DNA from: Chitinophaga sp. XS-30
GTDB lineage: Bacteria; Bacteroidota; Bacteroidia; Chitinophagales; Chitinophagaceae
Assembly (NCBI RefSeq): GCF_008086345.1
Contig: NZ_CP043006.1
Span: 3,966,032 to 4,030,031 of the forward strand
Length of the DNA: 64,000 nt
Direction: 5' to 3'
In this document: positions 7,803 through 17,943 of the stretch, in pieces
Numbering within the stretch: position 1 is the first letter of the stretch
Layout of the letters: every line of letters starts with the position of its first letter
Position numbers and translations under genes: made by a program
The notes under the pieces: generated by a model
What the model was told of the DNA's origin: nothing
What the model saw: only the letters and a program-made list of their open reading frames with translations
The model's database searches: none

Positions 7803-9413
7803 ATGAGGTATCTGATCTGCATATTTTCCATCTGCTGTTTATCCTGCGGGCAGGCCGAGCGGGGGCAGAAAATGGTTTTCCGCTATAATCAGCCCGAAGG
7901 CATTCCCACGCTGGACCCCGCATTCGCGAAGAACCAGGCCATCCTCTGGGCGGTGCGCCAGATCTATAATACATTGGTGGAGCCGGACAGCCTCCTGAAT
8001 ATCCGGCCTTCACTGGCTACGCGCTGGGAGGTTTCCGATGACAGGAAGACCTATACCTTTCACCTGCGCAACGACGTATATTTTCACAACAGCGATATCT
8101 TCCCCGGCGGCAAAGGCCGGAAAATGACAGCGGCCGATGTGGTGTACAGCCTGAAAAGGGTGATGGACCCGGCCACGGCATCGCCCGGCGCATGGATATT
8201 CAATGGGAAACTGGATCCCGGGACAGGTTTCCGCGCACCGGATGACAGCACTTTCCAGCTCACGCTCTTCCAGCCTTTTCACCCGATACTCGGTATTCTC
8301 AGCATGCAATATTGCTCCATTGTGCCGCATGAGGCGGTGGAGAAGTATGGAAAGGACTTCCGCAAACACCCCTGCGGCACCGGTCCCTTCATTTTTCACT
8401 ACTGGGATGAAGGCCAGGCCCTCATCCTGCACAGGAATACGCATTATTTCGAAAAAGATGCGGCCGGGCAGCAGTTGCCTTATCTCGATGCCGTGAAAGT
8501 GTCTTTTGTAGACAGCAAAGGCACGGAATTCCTGTTGTTCCGGCAGGGGCAGCTGGATTTCATCAACGATATTGAAACCTCGTTCAAAGACGAAGTGCTC
8601 ACCAAGCAAGGCCAGCTGAAAAAGGAGTGGGAGGGGAAGATCATGCTGGATAAAACGCCTTATCTGAATACGGAATATTTCGGTATCGTGATGGACCCCG
8701 CCATGCCCGGCGTGAAAGACTCCCCGCTGCGCGATCTGAAAGTCCGGCAGGCCATCAACTACGGTTTCGACCGTACGAAAATGATGACCTATCTGCGGAA
8801 CAGCATCGGGATAGCGGCAACATCAGGATTTGTGCCGGCCGGTTTGCCGTCTTTTGATACCACCCAGGTGAAAGGGTATCATTATGATCCCGTGCTGGCC
8901 AGGAGATTGTTGCGGGAAGCCGGGTATCCGGACGGGAGGGGGCTGCCGGAGATAAAGCTGGTATCTATTCCCATTTATGCAGACCTGGCGAATTATGTAG
9001 CGCATCAGCTGCAGGGTATCGGCATGCAGATACAGGTAGAAGTGATACAAAAAGGCACGTTGATGGACCAGGTGGCCAAATCAGCCGTGCCGTTCTTCCG
9101 GGGCAGCTGGATCGCCGACTATCCCGATGCGGAAAGCTATCTGGCCATGTTCTACAGCAAAAATCCCGCGCCGCCCAACTATACCCGGTACAACAATCCG
9201 CAGTTCGACAGGTTATATGAACTGGCGCTGCAGGAAACGCAGGATTCCTTACGATATCGTTATTACCAGCAAATGGACCAGATGGTCATCCGTGATGCGC
9301 CGGTAGTGCCGTTATTCTATGATATGGCGGTACGTTTTCGTCAGCCTAATGTCACAGGCCTTACCAGTAACGGGTTGAACCTGCTGGAGCTGCGAAGGGT
9401 CCGGATAGACTAG
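7803..9413 (+). CDS. Peptide-binding lipoprotein of ABC transporter (SBP family 5)
   Basis: A 536-residue extracytoplasmic solute-binding protein. The ATG at 7803 was chosen because it puts a short hydrophobic stretch directly before a lipobox, LSCG, with the lipidated Cys at residue 16. An ATG 30 bp upstream only lengthens the N-terminus. Family-5 hallmarks include TLDPAFAKNQAILWAVRQIYNTL near 39, the TAADVVYSLKRVMDP motif near 112 and RQAINYGFDR near 317. It would deliver oligopeptides to a Dpp/Opp permease. The only permease in the window is 5 kb away at 2449, and no ATPase is seen. Confidence 0.9.
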   Translation: MRYLICIFSICCLSCGQAERGQKMVFRYNQPEGIPTLDPAFAKNQAILWAVRQIYNTLVEPDSLLNIRPSLATRWEVSDDRKTYTFHLRNDVYFHNSDIFPGGKGRKMTAADVVYSLKRVMDPATASPGAWIFNGKLDPGTGFRAPDDSTFQLTLFQPFHPILGILSMQYCSIVPHEAVEKYGKDFRKHPCGTGPFIFHYWDEGQALILHRNTHYFEKDAAGQQLPYLDAVKVSFVDSKGTEFLLFRQGQLDFINDIETSFKDEVLTKQGQLKKEWEGKIMLDKTPYLNTEYFGIVMDPAMPGVKDSPLRDLKVRQAINYGFDRTKMMTYLRNSIGIAATSGFVPAGLPSFDTTQVKGYHYDPVLARRLLREAGYPDGRGLPEIKLVSIPIYADLANYVAHQLQGIGMQIQVEVIQKGTLMDQVAKSAVPFFRGSWIADYPDAESYLAMFYSKNPAPPNYTRYNNPQFDRLYELALQETQDSLRYRYYQQMDQMVIRDAPVVPLFYDMAVRFRQPNVTGLTSNGLNLLELRRVRID

Positions 9414-9489
9414 GCCAGTCCTTCATATGATACATTAATATATTCTTTAACAGCAAGTTAAATTCTTCCTGATTACCCTATTTTTAGGT

Positions 9490-9497
9490 TAACTTTG
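9490..9497 (+). promoter_or_regulatory. Bacteroidota-type -7 element for desaturase gene
   Basis: TAACTTTG matches the TAnnTTTG consensus of the Bacteroidota primary sigma factor. It stands 23 bp before the desaturase start codon, so the leader would be short. The matching -33 TTG is not clear at the expected distance. Confidence 0.5.
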
Positions 9498-9520
9498 GGC
9501 CTTATTTTTTTATTCTTTTA

Positions 9521-10309
9521 ATGAGCGACATGGTAGCGATACTGACTTTCTTTTTTGCACACTGGTTCCTTTCCCTGTTTTTCCATACATTTTTCCTGCA
9601 TAGATATGCTTCCCACCAGATGTATGACACCAGCAAAGGATGGGAGCGTGTGTTTTATTTCTGCACCTGGTTTTTCCAGGGTTCTTCTTATCTGATCCCG
9701 AGAGCTTATGGCGTTATGCACCGCATGCACCATGAGTATAGCGATACTGAACACGATCCGCATTCACCGCATTTCTTTAAGGATGTATGGCATATGATGA
9801 TCCATACCCGCGCGATTTACGCAGATTTTGTAAACAATACGAAGCTGCCGGATGCGCAATTCACCAAAGATCCGCTGCCCACCTGGGAAGCGATGGACCG
9901 TATAGGTGACCACCGCGCAACACGCCTGACGTGGATAGCGCTGTATATTGCATTTTACGCCGTTTTTGCGCCCAGCTTCTGGTGGTTCCTGCTGTTGCCG
10001 ATACATTTCCTGATGGGCCCGATCCAGGGTGCAGTGGTGAACTGGTGCGGCCACAAATACGGTTACAGCAACTTTGATAATGGCGACCATTCCAGGAACT
10101 CCGAGCCCTGGGGCATCTTCCTGCTGGGTGAACTGTTCCAGAACAATCACCACAAGCATAAGGACAGCGCCAACTTCGCTAAAAAATGGTATGAATTCGA
10201 TCCCACTTATCCGGTGATGAAAGCCATGCACTGGGTAGGCATCATCAAACTGCGGCAGTCCGCCACAGCGAAGATCAAAGTAGGTAAGAAAGAAAAAGCA
10301 GCGGCGTAG
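9521..10309 (+). CDS. Membrane fatty acid desaturase
   Basis: A 262-residue di-iron membrane desaturase related to acyl-CoA/acyl-lipid delta-9 enzymes. Three histidine boxes are present: HRYASH near residue 27, HRMHHEYSD near 67 and NNHHKH near 208, which hold the iron pair that removes two hydrogens from the acyl chain. An extra HKY and HS pair near 181-190 is usual in this group. Hydrophobic helices lie around 4-25, 45-60, 132-155 and 160-172. The protein ends in a basic tail, KKEKAAA. The last 50 bp of the gene are the beginning of a 237-bp tandem duplication that also copies its terminator. Confidence 0.92.
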   Translation: MSDMVAILTFFFAHWFLSLFFHTFFLHRYASHQMYDTSKGWERVFYFCTWFFQGSSYLIPRAYGVMHRMHHEYSDTEHDPHSPHFFKDVWHMMIHTRAIYADFVNNTKLPDAQFTKDPLPTWEAMDRIGDHRATRLTWIALYIAFYAVFAPSFWWFLLLPIHFLMGPIQGAVVNWCGHKYGYSNFDNGDHSRNSEPWGIFLLGELFQNNHHKHKDSANFAKKWYEFDPTYPVMKAMHWVGIIKLRQSATAKIKVGKKEKAAA

Positions 10310-10496
10310 CAAAACGCGTTGTGGAACATAATGCTTGAAGCAGCAGGCCCTTGGGTTCTGCTGCTTTTTTTATCCCGGTCATTTCATTTCTTTTATCGCC
10401 TTCCTGAGCTTTTTGAGGACGTGGATCATCCCGTAGCGCTGCACGGTTTGCTGCTGTTATGAGGTACAAAATACCACTGTGAATACGGTTGCTGAA
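10260..10496. repeat. Tandem duplication, unit 1 (237 bp)
   Basis: The first unit contains the last 50 bp of the desaturase gene, its terminator, and about 125 bp of further sequence. On the minus strand that remainder includes an open stretch ending in HVLKKLRKAIKEMK and a stop, which looks like the tail of a lost gene. By eye the next 237 bp are identical. Confidence 0.95.
10338..10373 (+). terminator. Rho-independent terminator after desaturase
   Basis: A 9-bp stem, AAGCAGCAG (10338-10346) with CTGCTGCTT (10358-10366), is followed by a T-run. It lies 29 bp after the desaturase stop codon. Confidence 0.8.
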
Positions 10497-10733
10497 CCGC
10501 CACAGCGAAGATCAAAGTAGGTAAGAAAGAAAAAGCAGCGGCGTAGCAAAACGCGTTGTGGAACATAATGCTTGAAGCAGCAGGCCCTTGGGTTCTGCTG
10601 CTTTTTTTATCCCGGTCATTTCATTTCTTTTATCGCCTTCCTGAGCTTTTTGAGGACGTGGATCATCCCGTAGCGCTGCACGGTTTGCTGCTGTTATGAG
10701 GTACAAAATACCACTGTGAATACGGTTGCTGAA
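10497..10733. repeat. Tandem duplication, unit 2 (237 bp)
   Basis: An apparently exact copy of 10260-10496, joined head to tail. It holds a headless copy of the desaturase 3' end and a second copy of the terminator. There is no mobile-element signature at either border; the bases before and after the pair differ from each other. Confidence 0.95.
10575..10610 (+). terminator. Duplicated terminator copy
   Basis: The same hairpin and T-run as at 10338-10373, shifted by exactly 237 bp. It gives the desaturase gene two terminators in series. Confidence 0.7.
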
Positions 10734-10912
10734 ATACTGATAAAGCCTCTAAAGTCGCCGCAGCATTGGGTTTTCCCAATCTTTATTTGTTCTATAATTT
10801 ATATTATGTTAAATATAAAAACACCGGATTCTCCCCCTCAATAGCCCAATTAAATGACGGCATTTGCCGCATATGATTTACGATAGACGGAAGATCCGCG
10901 AGCCCGTGATGC
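10734..10912. other. AT-rich non-coding gap
   Basis: With the duplicated segment this completes a 603-bp stretch without an intact gene. It contains an AT-rich near-palindrome around 10800-10825 and a short hairpin, CGGCATTTGCCG, near 10858. The hairpin could end the convergent GH43 transcript but lacks a good T-run. No gene is seen. Confidence 0.5.
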
Positions 10913-12454
10913 CTACTCCACCCTGAACCAATCCACATCCACAAATCCCCGGGTCTCCTTCGTCGCATAATTGAATAAGCAGAATTTGTTCCCGGTAAAT
11001 ATTTTGAGGTTGAATTTCATCGCCAGTTCGTCACCCAAAGGCAGGAATCGGCTGTTGTCAAAACTATATTCGAATGATGCTTTTGCGGTGCTGTTCGAGG
11101 CGATGGCCCGCAAATAAACTGTCCGTCCGGTCATTCGTACAGAATCGATCACCTGGCCATTGTTGACCATAATGACGTATTTCGCACGATCTGTCTGCCT
11201 GACGCCAATATAGGCATACGGGTCCTGGAACACGGCCAGTCCGGCTATATCCCCATCTTTCATTGCTCCGGTTTCAATCTTTGTAACAGCAACGGTCGGG
11301 ATCTGCGGATCGTAATGGGCAAATGGGCGCTGCGTCAGCGTATTCCGTGCTTCCCGCAGATTGGTCACCACTTTTGCTGTGGTCAGCCTCAGATATCCCG
11401 GCCTCCGGGTAAGCGACCATGCCGCCGGATCCGGGTTGTGATTCCAGCCCCATTGCATACCAAGGGCCTTTTCATTGAATTCATCAGATGTGGGCAACGC
11501 CTTCACTGGCCGGACCTTGCCAACATCCGGCTTTCTATGCCGCACCACTGCTTTTCCGTCAACGCCTACCATCGGCCAGCCATTCTCCCAGGCTACGGGT
11601 TGCAAAGACGGAAACCGGCCGAATGGCCCGCTGTCTACAAAAAGCATCGTCCACCACTCGCCGGACGGCGTCTGGATCAATGCTCCCTGGTGAATACCGA
11701 AATTCACGCCCGGCGTCGTATCCCGTATCACTACTTTCTGCTCATACGGCCCATAGATATGCTTTGAGCGGAGCGCCACCTGTATGCCGTCCCTGCCCCC
11801 GTAAGTGCCATACAGATAGTAATACCCATTGAGCTTATATACATGCATGCCTTCCAGTCCCCCACGGATATCGCCGGTGAATACCAGCGAATCCCGGCTC
11901 TTGGGCGCAAAATGTTGATCCAGCTCGGTTACGGAGATCTTGCCGTAACCATGCACCACGTAAATGCGGCCGTCCTCGTCAAAGAACAAGCCCGGATCAT
12001 AAAATGCTTTCGGCAGCTTCCTGACTTCCCAGGGACCTTCCGGATCGGTGGCTGTGCATAAGAACCCGCCTTCATCCAACGTAATAAAAAGCAAATGGAA
12101 TTTTCCGTTATGGTACTTCAAACTGGTGGCCCATTGGCCGTGCGCATACCGGTTGCACCCGTCAAGATCGTAACACTTGCTGAAATCAAAGCGCTGAACG
12201 GCGTTGGCGCAATATTCCCAGTTAACCAGGTCTTGCGACTTCAGCAGCGTTACCCCGGGAAAAACAAACATGGTGGTGCTGACCATGTAGTAGGTGTCCC
12301 CTACGCGGATCACATCCGGGTCCGGGTAATCGGCCGGGATAACAGGATTGGTGTAAGTGCCGTCTCCATTGTCGCTTTTCCATTGCTGGGCGTTTATCGT
12401 AACAGGCAGCAGCAGGAAGAGGATCATGCTGATCCCCGAAAAAATGATGTTCAT
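10913..12454 (-). CDS. Glycoside hydrolase family 43 with C-terminal beta-sandwich
   Basis: A 513-residue exported enzyme, probably a beta-xylosidase or arabinofuranosidase acting on xylan side chains or oligosaccharides. The signal peptide (residues 1-22) ends INAQ. The five-bladed propeller covers about 35-310, with the general base Asp in YPDPDVIRVGDTYYM near 43, the pKa-modulating Asp in FYDPGLFF near 156 and the acid Glu in GLEGMHVYKLNGYYY near 203. Residues 330-510 match the concanavalin-A-like domain that usually follows xylosidase-type GH43 catalytic domains. It lies 11 bp after the esterase gene in the same direction, forming a two-gene operon divergent from the regulator. The exact substrate is not readable. 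Confidence 0.9.
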   Translation of the reverse strand: MNIIFSGISMILFLLLPVTINAQQWKSDNGDGTYTNPVIPADYPDPDVIRVGDTYYMVSTTMFVFPGVTLLKSQDLVNWEYCANAVQRFDFSKCYDLDGCNRYAHGQWATSLKYHNGKFHLLFITLDEGGFLCTATDPEGPWEVRKLPKAFYDPGLFFDEDGRIYVVHGYGKISVTELDQHFAPKSRDSLVFTGDIRGGLEGMHVYKLNGYYYLYGTYGGRDGIQVALRSKHIYGPYEQKVVIRDTTPGVNFGIHQGALIQTPSGEWWTMLFVDSGPFGRFPSLQPVAWENGWPMVGVDGKAVVRHRKPDVGKVRPVKALPTSDEFNEKALGMQWGWNHNPDPAAWSLTRRPGYLRLTTAKVVTNLREARNTLTQRPFAHYDPQIPTVAVTKIETGAMKDGDIAGLAVFQDPYAYIGVRQTDRAKYVIMVNNGQVIDSVRMTGRTVYLRAIASNSTAKASFEYSFDNSRFLPLGDELAMKFNLKIFTGNKFCLFNYATKETRGFVDVDWFRVE

Positions 12455-12465
12455 TGGCGGTATGT

Positions 12466-13380
<915 letters not shown>

Positions 13381-13435
13381 TCATGATCAAGATATCCCTG
13401 CCGGGCATTTGCATTGCGCATTGAAAATAAAAAAT

Positions 13436-13455
13436 AAATGTTAAATTCACACTAA
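13436..13455. promoter_or_regulatory. Putative operator shared by both xylan operons (copy A)
   Basis: The 20-bp sequence AAATGTTAAATTCACACTAA lies 74 bp upstream of the esterase start and 225 bp upstream of the divergent regulator. It differs at a single base from 34895-34914, upstream of the first susC gene, in the same orientation relative to the operon it precedes. The repetition is visible; binding by the hybrid regulator is inference. It sits in a 317-bp gap (13363-13679) that otherwise holds no gene. Confidence 0.55.
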
Positions 13456-13679
13456 AACAAAGGTAATAGTCGGAGCAGTAAGGAAATAGTTCATTTGTTG
13501 AAATCCGTAGCAAAAATGTTTGCCCCGCAACAATCATTGATCTGCGGCCAGTTACCATGATCCGTAAATTCACACGTAATGATGTACTTTGCCTGTACCC
13601 AGCAGGAATCGCCAACCCGGGCTTTTTATGATGATATGACAACCACGATCTGCTTTCTCCCTTAACGACAGCACTATTT

Positions 13680-16600
13680 ATGCCTAAATATATCTATACG
13701 TCAATCTTCCTTTTGCTGATTTTTGCGCATGCGGGGTCAGCACAATCACCACATATAAATTTCACGGCGCTTTCTTCAAAAGATGGCCTGCTATCCAATA
13801 CTGTCAATGCGATCATTAAAGACCGGTATGGCCTGATGTGGTTTGCCACAGATGATGGCCTGAATAAATTTGACGGCGCGAATTTTATCGTGTACCGGCA
13901 TATTCCGGGGGATACAACAAGCCTGCGGGCCAATGAGGTGCTGGCATTGCATGAAGACAAAGCAGGCAATCTCTGGATCGGCACCAGTGGCGGAAGTCTG
14001 AGCCGGTATGATCGGGAAAAGGATTTGTTCATCCATTATCCCGGGAAAGACAGCATTCCCGGTCTGCCGTCAAATGCAGTGGTACGTGGTATTCACAGCG
14101 ACCATGCCGGTAACGTATGGATAGCCCAATTTGAACATCTGTTTATGCTTGACCCCGTTTCCGGCGGCATTACCGGTATCGATCTGGCTGCGGCAGACGA
14201 TGGCATGCAGGTCCCTAAAGTGCTGATGTGCGTTTTTGTGGACAGCAAACAACGGGTCTGGACCGGGACCAGTAACGGCCTTTATTTATATGACAAGGCA
14301 TCCCGCACCATAAAGAGATTTCAGCATGCCAGCAACCAGCCGCTAAGCCTGATCAACAATGATATCAAGGCAATTGCTGAAGACAGGAATGGCGATATCT
14401 GGATCGGCACTATGCAGGGACTATGCACTTACAGGAGGGATGGCGCCGGATTCAATGCTTTTCACGGCCTCGGGGACGAGCGTATGACGCCCGGCAGTAA
14501 TGAGATCGCCTGCATCGCCGCGGATGATGAAGGGAATTTATGGGTCGGCACCGCAGAAGGGTTGCATGTCATCAATATCAAATCCCAAACGGTGGCTACC
14601 CATGTGCCAAGGGGAAAACATACCTATAGCCTGACCAGCAAATCGATCAGATGCGTGTATATCGACAAGCAGGGCATCTATTGGCTGGGCACTTTCCGGG
14701 GCGGTATCAACAAGTACGACAGGAACCTGAATCTTTTTGATGTGAAATTGAGCAGTGCGATATTCGGCAACAGCCACCCCCCTCCCATTATCAGCGCCTT
14801 TGTGGAAGACAGGCAGGGGAACATATTCATGGGAACAGACGGTGGCGGGCTGTTCCGGTTCAATCGCAAAACTGAACAGGTCAGTCCGGCGGATCTGGAA
14901 CTGCCGGTGCCGAACGACAAGCCCCTGTCCATCCTGGCATTGCATCAGAGTCGTGATGACAAATTATACATAGCCACGTATGCCCAGGGGCTTGTGATAT
15001 TGGACCGCGCTACCGGAAAATACCGTCATTTGAAACATGGTGCCGGTCCGGATGGGCTCAGCTCAAACGATATCTTCTGCATCAAAGAAGACAGTAAAGG
15101 CAACATCTGGATCGGCACGAATGGCGAAGGCGTAAACTTGTTGAAAGATGGTAAAGTTGTGGCCCGCTTTACTCCCCGGCCCCGGCCAGATGCGGCAAAT
15201 GAGACATTTCTGCCGGGTAATCCTTACATCAGGGCTATTGAGGAAGACGGAGCGGGCAATATCTGGATCGGGTCACACGGCGGAGGAATAGTGGTTTACG
15301 CCCCCCGCAGTGGTCAATGGACAACATACACCCAGAACAACAGTCAACTGCCCGGAGACAAGATACAGGTGCTGCTGTGCGACAGCCGTGGCAATATGTG
15401 GGTGGGGACCTACGGGGAAGGACTCAGCCTGTTTGACAAAAAACAACGTCAATTCATTAATTTTTCCGAAAAGGATGGCCTGCAAAATGCCACTGTCTAC
15501 CATATTATCGAGGATTTGAACGGCCTGCTCTGGCTCAGTACCAACACCGGCATCAGCAGTTTCGATATGGCGGAAAAGAGATTCCGGAATTATACCCACC
15601 ACAATGGTATCCAGAATAATAATTTCGTGCACACCTCCGGTATCCGGCTGTCCGGCGGGGAGCTGATGTTCGGAGGGCTTGATGGATTCAATTATTTCAA
15701 TCCGGACCAGCTTGCTGTCAACCGTAACGTACCGGCAGTATTGCTGACCGATCTGAAAGTATCCAATAAAACAGTTGTCCCGGGAGATGGCGCTCCCATC
15801 AAAGCGCATATTTCCGTTGCGCACGAAATACGGCTGGAATATAAACAGAATTTCACACTGGGTTTTGTGGCGCTGAACTATACTATCCCGAAACAGAACC
15901 GATACGCTTATATGCTGGAGGGGTTCGACAAGGATTGGAACTACACCGGTACCGCTAATACGGCCTCTTATACCAATCTCGATCCGGGTGAGTACACCTT
16001 TCATGTAAAGGCAGGTAATAACGACGGGATATGGAGCACAAAAGATACGGTCATCAAGATCTATGTACGCCCCCCTTTTTGGCGGACGACCTATGCTTAC
16101 CTTTTTTATCTCGCCGTTATCGGCGGTCTGTTGCTCTATAGCCGGCACAGGGGCATCACCAGGCTCAGGAAAAAATTCCTGCTGGAGCAGGAAAGAGAGG
16201 AAACCAGGCGGCTGCAGGAGCTTGACCGGCTGAAGATAAAATTCCTGACCAACCTGAGCCATGATTTCAGGACACCGATATCACTGATCATGGGACCTGT
16301 GGATCAGTTGATTGCCGGTGAACCGGCTGGCAGCAGGCTGGAAAAGCTGAACATGATCAAACGAAATGCGAGGCGGTTGCTGAACCTTGTGAGCCAGCTG
16401 CTTGATTTCAGGAAGATGGAAGAGCATGAGCTCAGGCTGCAGTTGTCCGAAGGTGAATTTGTTTCATTCGTAAAAGAAGTGACGGGTTCCTTCAGGGATT
16501 TTGCTGAAAAGAAACATATAGATCTGGTATTCAGGTCCAGCCTGCCTAAGCTGGATGCGCTTTTTGACCATGATAAAATAGAGCGAATTCTCTTCAATCT

Positions 16601-17879
16601 CCTGTCCAATGCCTTTAAATTCACACTGGAGGAAGGCTCCGTTATCGTTGAGTTGGAGGAGATAGACAGTCCGGCTGAACCGGGGCAGACATGGGTATCC
16701 ATTAAAGTGACAGATACGGGGGTCGGTATTCCCGGTGAGAAAAAAGACCAGATATTCGAACGCTTCTTTCAAACCAGCACTACTGCTGCAATACTTAACC
16801 AGGGCACCGGTATAGGCCTGTCCATTACCAAAGAATTCATCAAAATGCATGGCGGAACCATCAGCGTGGAAAGCGAAGCAGGGAAAGGTGCGGCATTTAT
16901 TATCCGGATTCCCTTGAAGTCTGCAGCCGGTCAGGCACCGGCGCTGCAGGTTGAGCCGGCCGGGGAGCTCTCCTGCGAAGAGGAAGCCCTGCCGCCGGCG
17001 CTGCAAGTTGAGCAGGCCGTGGAGCTCTCTTTTGCAGAGGATGCCCCGCTGCCGGCAATCACAACTGCAGCCAGCGAAGCGCAACCCTCAACGGCGGATA
17101 TGCCCCTCGTACTGTTAGTGGAGGATAATGAAGATTTCAGGTTCTATCTCAAAGACAATCTCCGCAGTAGCTGCAAAGTGATCGAGGCCGCTGACGGGAA
17201 GGAAGGATGGCAAAAAGCGCTGGCGCTTCATCCCGAACTCATCGTGAGCGACATCAGCATGCCGCAGATGGATGGCATAAGCCTCCTGCAAAAATTGAAG
17301 GCGGATAAAAGGACCAGCCATATTCCCGTTATTCTGCTGACAGCCCTTGCGAATGAAGATCAACAGATCGCGGGATTGGAAACCGGCGCCAATGACTACA
17401 TCACCAAACCATTCAATTCGGAGATGCTGCATGCCAGGATACGGAACCTGCTGCAACTCAATTATACCCTGAAGAACACGTATTCCAGGCATATAAAGGT
17501 GCTAACACCGGAAGTGGATGTAGCATCGTCCGGAGAAAAACTCATGAACAGAATTGTCAGCTATCTGGAAGAGCATCTTAACAGTTCGCAACTTTCTGTT
17601 GAAAGCCTGAGCCGGGAAGTTGGCATGAGCCGCAGTTCCCTGTACAGCAGGTTGCTGGAGCTTACCGGCCAGACGCCCGTGGAATACATCCGTTCCTACC
17701 GGCTGGAAAAGGCCGCGGCATTAATGGAAAAAAGTGATATGACCATTGCGGAGATCGCCTACCAAGTCGGATTTTCCACACCCAACTATTTTGCCAAATC
17801 TTTCAAAGCCAAATTCAATATGCTGCCATCCGAGTTTATTGCCCATAACCGGAAGGGCGACCGGGATGGCAGCAATTAA
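13680..17879 (+). CDS. Hybrid two-component system sensor/regulator (HTCS) for xylan
   Basis: A 1399-residue single-protein signalling system. A signal peptide ends near residue 21. Residues 25-700 are a periplasmic sensor of two-component propeller repeats (recurring GNIWIGT-like blades), and a Y_Y_Y domain lies at about 715-790. A membrane helix at about 802-822 leads to the kinase. The phospho-accepting His861 is in LSHDFRTP; ATP-binding motifs are NLLSNAFKFT, DTGVGIP and GTGIGLS. The receiver domain (about 1140-1260) has Asp1191 in SDISMPQMDG, and an AraC helix-turn-helix pair spans about 1290-1390. Such proteins sense an oligosaccharide and activate the adjacent PUL; here it sits between the two xylan operons, like XusR. 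The kinase-receiver linker carries a 19-residue tandem repeat. Confidence 0.95.
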   Translation: MPKYIYTSIFLLLIFAHAGSAQSPHINFTALSSKDGLLSNTVNAIIKDRYGLMWFATDDGLNKFDGANFIVYRHIPGDTTSLRANEVLALHEDKAGNLWIGTSGGSLSRYDREKDLFIHYPGKDSIPGLPSNAVVRGIHSDHAGNVWIAQFEHLFMLDPVSGGITGIDLAAADDGMQVPKVLMCVFVDSKQRVWTGTSNGLYLYDKASRTIKRFQHASNQPLSLINNDIKAIAEDRNGDIWIGTMQGLCTYRRDGAGFNAFHGLGDERMTPGSNEIACIAADDEGNLWVGTAEGLHVINIKSQTVATHVPRGKHTYSLTSKSIRCVYIDKQGIYWLGTFRGGINKYDRNLNLFDVKLSSAIFGNSHPPPIISAFVEDRQGNIFMGTDGGGLFRFNRKTEQVSPADLELPVPNDKPLSILALHQSRDDKLYIATYAQGLVILDRATGKYRHLKHGAGPDGLSSNDIFCIKEDSKGNIWIGTNGEGVNLLKDGKVVARFTPRPRPDAANETFLPGNPYIRAIEEDGAGNIWIGSHGGGIVVYAPRSGQWTTYTQNNSQLPGDKIQVLLCDSRGNMWVGTYGEGLSLFDKKQRQFINFSEKDGLQNATVYHIIEDLNGLLWLSTNTGISSFDMAEKRFRNYTHHNGIQNNNFVHTSGIRLSGGELMFGGLDGFNYFNPDQLAVNRNVPAVLLTDLKVSNKTVVPGDGAPIKAHISVAHEIRLEYKQNFTLGFVALNYTIPKQNRYAYMLEGFDKDWNYTGTANTASYTNLDPGEYTFHVKAGNNDGIWSTKDTVIKIYVRPPFWRTTYAYLFYLAVIGGLLLYSRHRGITRLRKKFLLEQEREETRRLQELDRLKIKFLTNLSHDFRTPISLIMGPVDQLIAGEPAGSRLEKLNMIKRNARRLLNLVSQLLDFRKMEEHELRLQLSEGEFVSFVKEVTGSFRDFAEKKHIDLVFRSSLPKLDALFDHDKIERILFNLLSNAFKFTLEEGSVIVELEEIDSPAEPGQTWVSIKVTDTGVGIPGEKKDQIFERFFQTSTTAAILNQGTGIGLSITKEFIKMHGGTISVESEAGKGAAFIIRIPLKSAAGQAPALQVEPAGELSCEEEALPPALQVEQAVELSFAEDAPLPAITTAASEAQPSTADMPLVLLVEDNEDFRFYLKDNLRSSCKVIEAADGKEGWQKALALHPELIVSDISMPQMDGISLLQKLKADKRTSHIPVILLTALANEDQQIAGLETGANDYITKPFNSEMLHARIRNLLQLNYTLKNTYSRHIKVLTPEVDVASSGEKLMNRIVSYLEEHLNSSQLSVESLSREVGMSRSSLYSRLLELTGQTPVEYIRSYRLEKAAALMEKSDMTIAEIAYQVGFSTPNYFAKSFKAKFNMLPSEFIAHNRKGDRDGSN
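16938..17051 (+). repeat. 57-bp in-frame tandem repeat in regulator linker
   Basis: Two imperfect 57-bp units (16938-16994 and 16995-17051) encode PALQVEPAGELSCEEEALP and PALQVEQAVELSFAEDAPL. They lie between the kinase and the receiver domain, where length change would be tolerated. The acidic, proline-bearing repeat probably acts as a flexible spacer. Confidence 0.85.
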
Positions 17880-17943
17880 TCAGTATCTCCCCCGGCGTGG
17901 ATTGCTGATCCCTGCCGCCAGCTGGTTTTTCCGCGCCAGCGCC

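Noticed and set aside
10275..10706. Two identical 64-residue frames on the minus strand, 237 bp apart
   Set aside because: They exist twice only because of the tandem duplication, and they run antisense through the desaturase end and its terminator; they do not look like genes.
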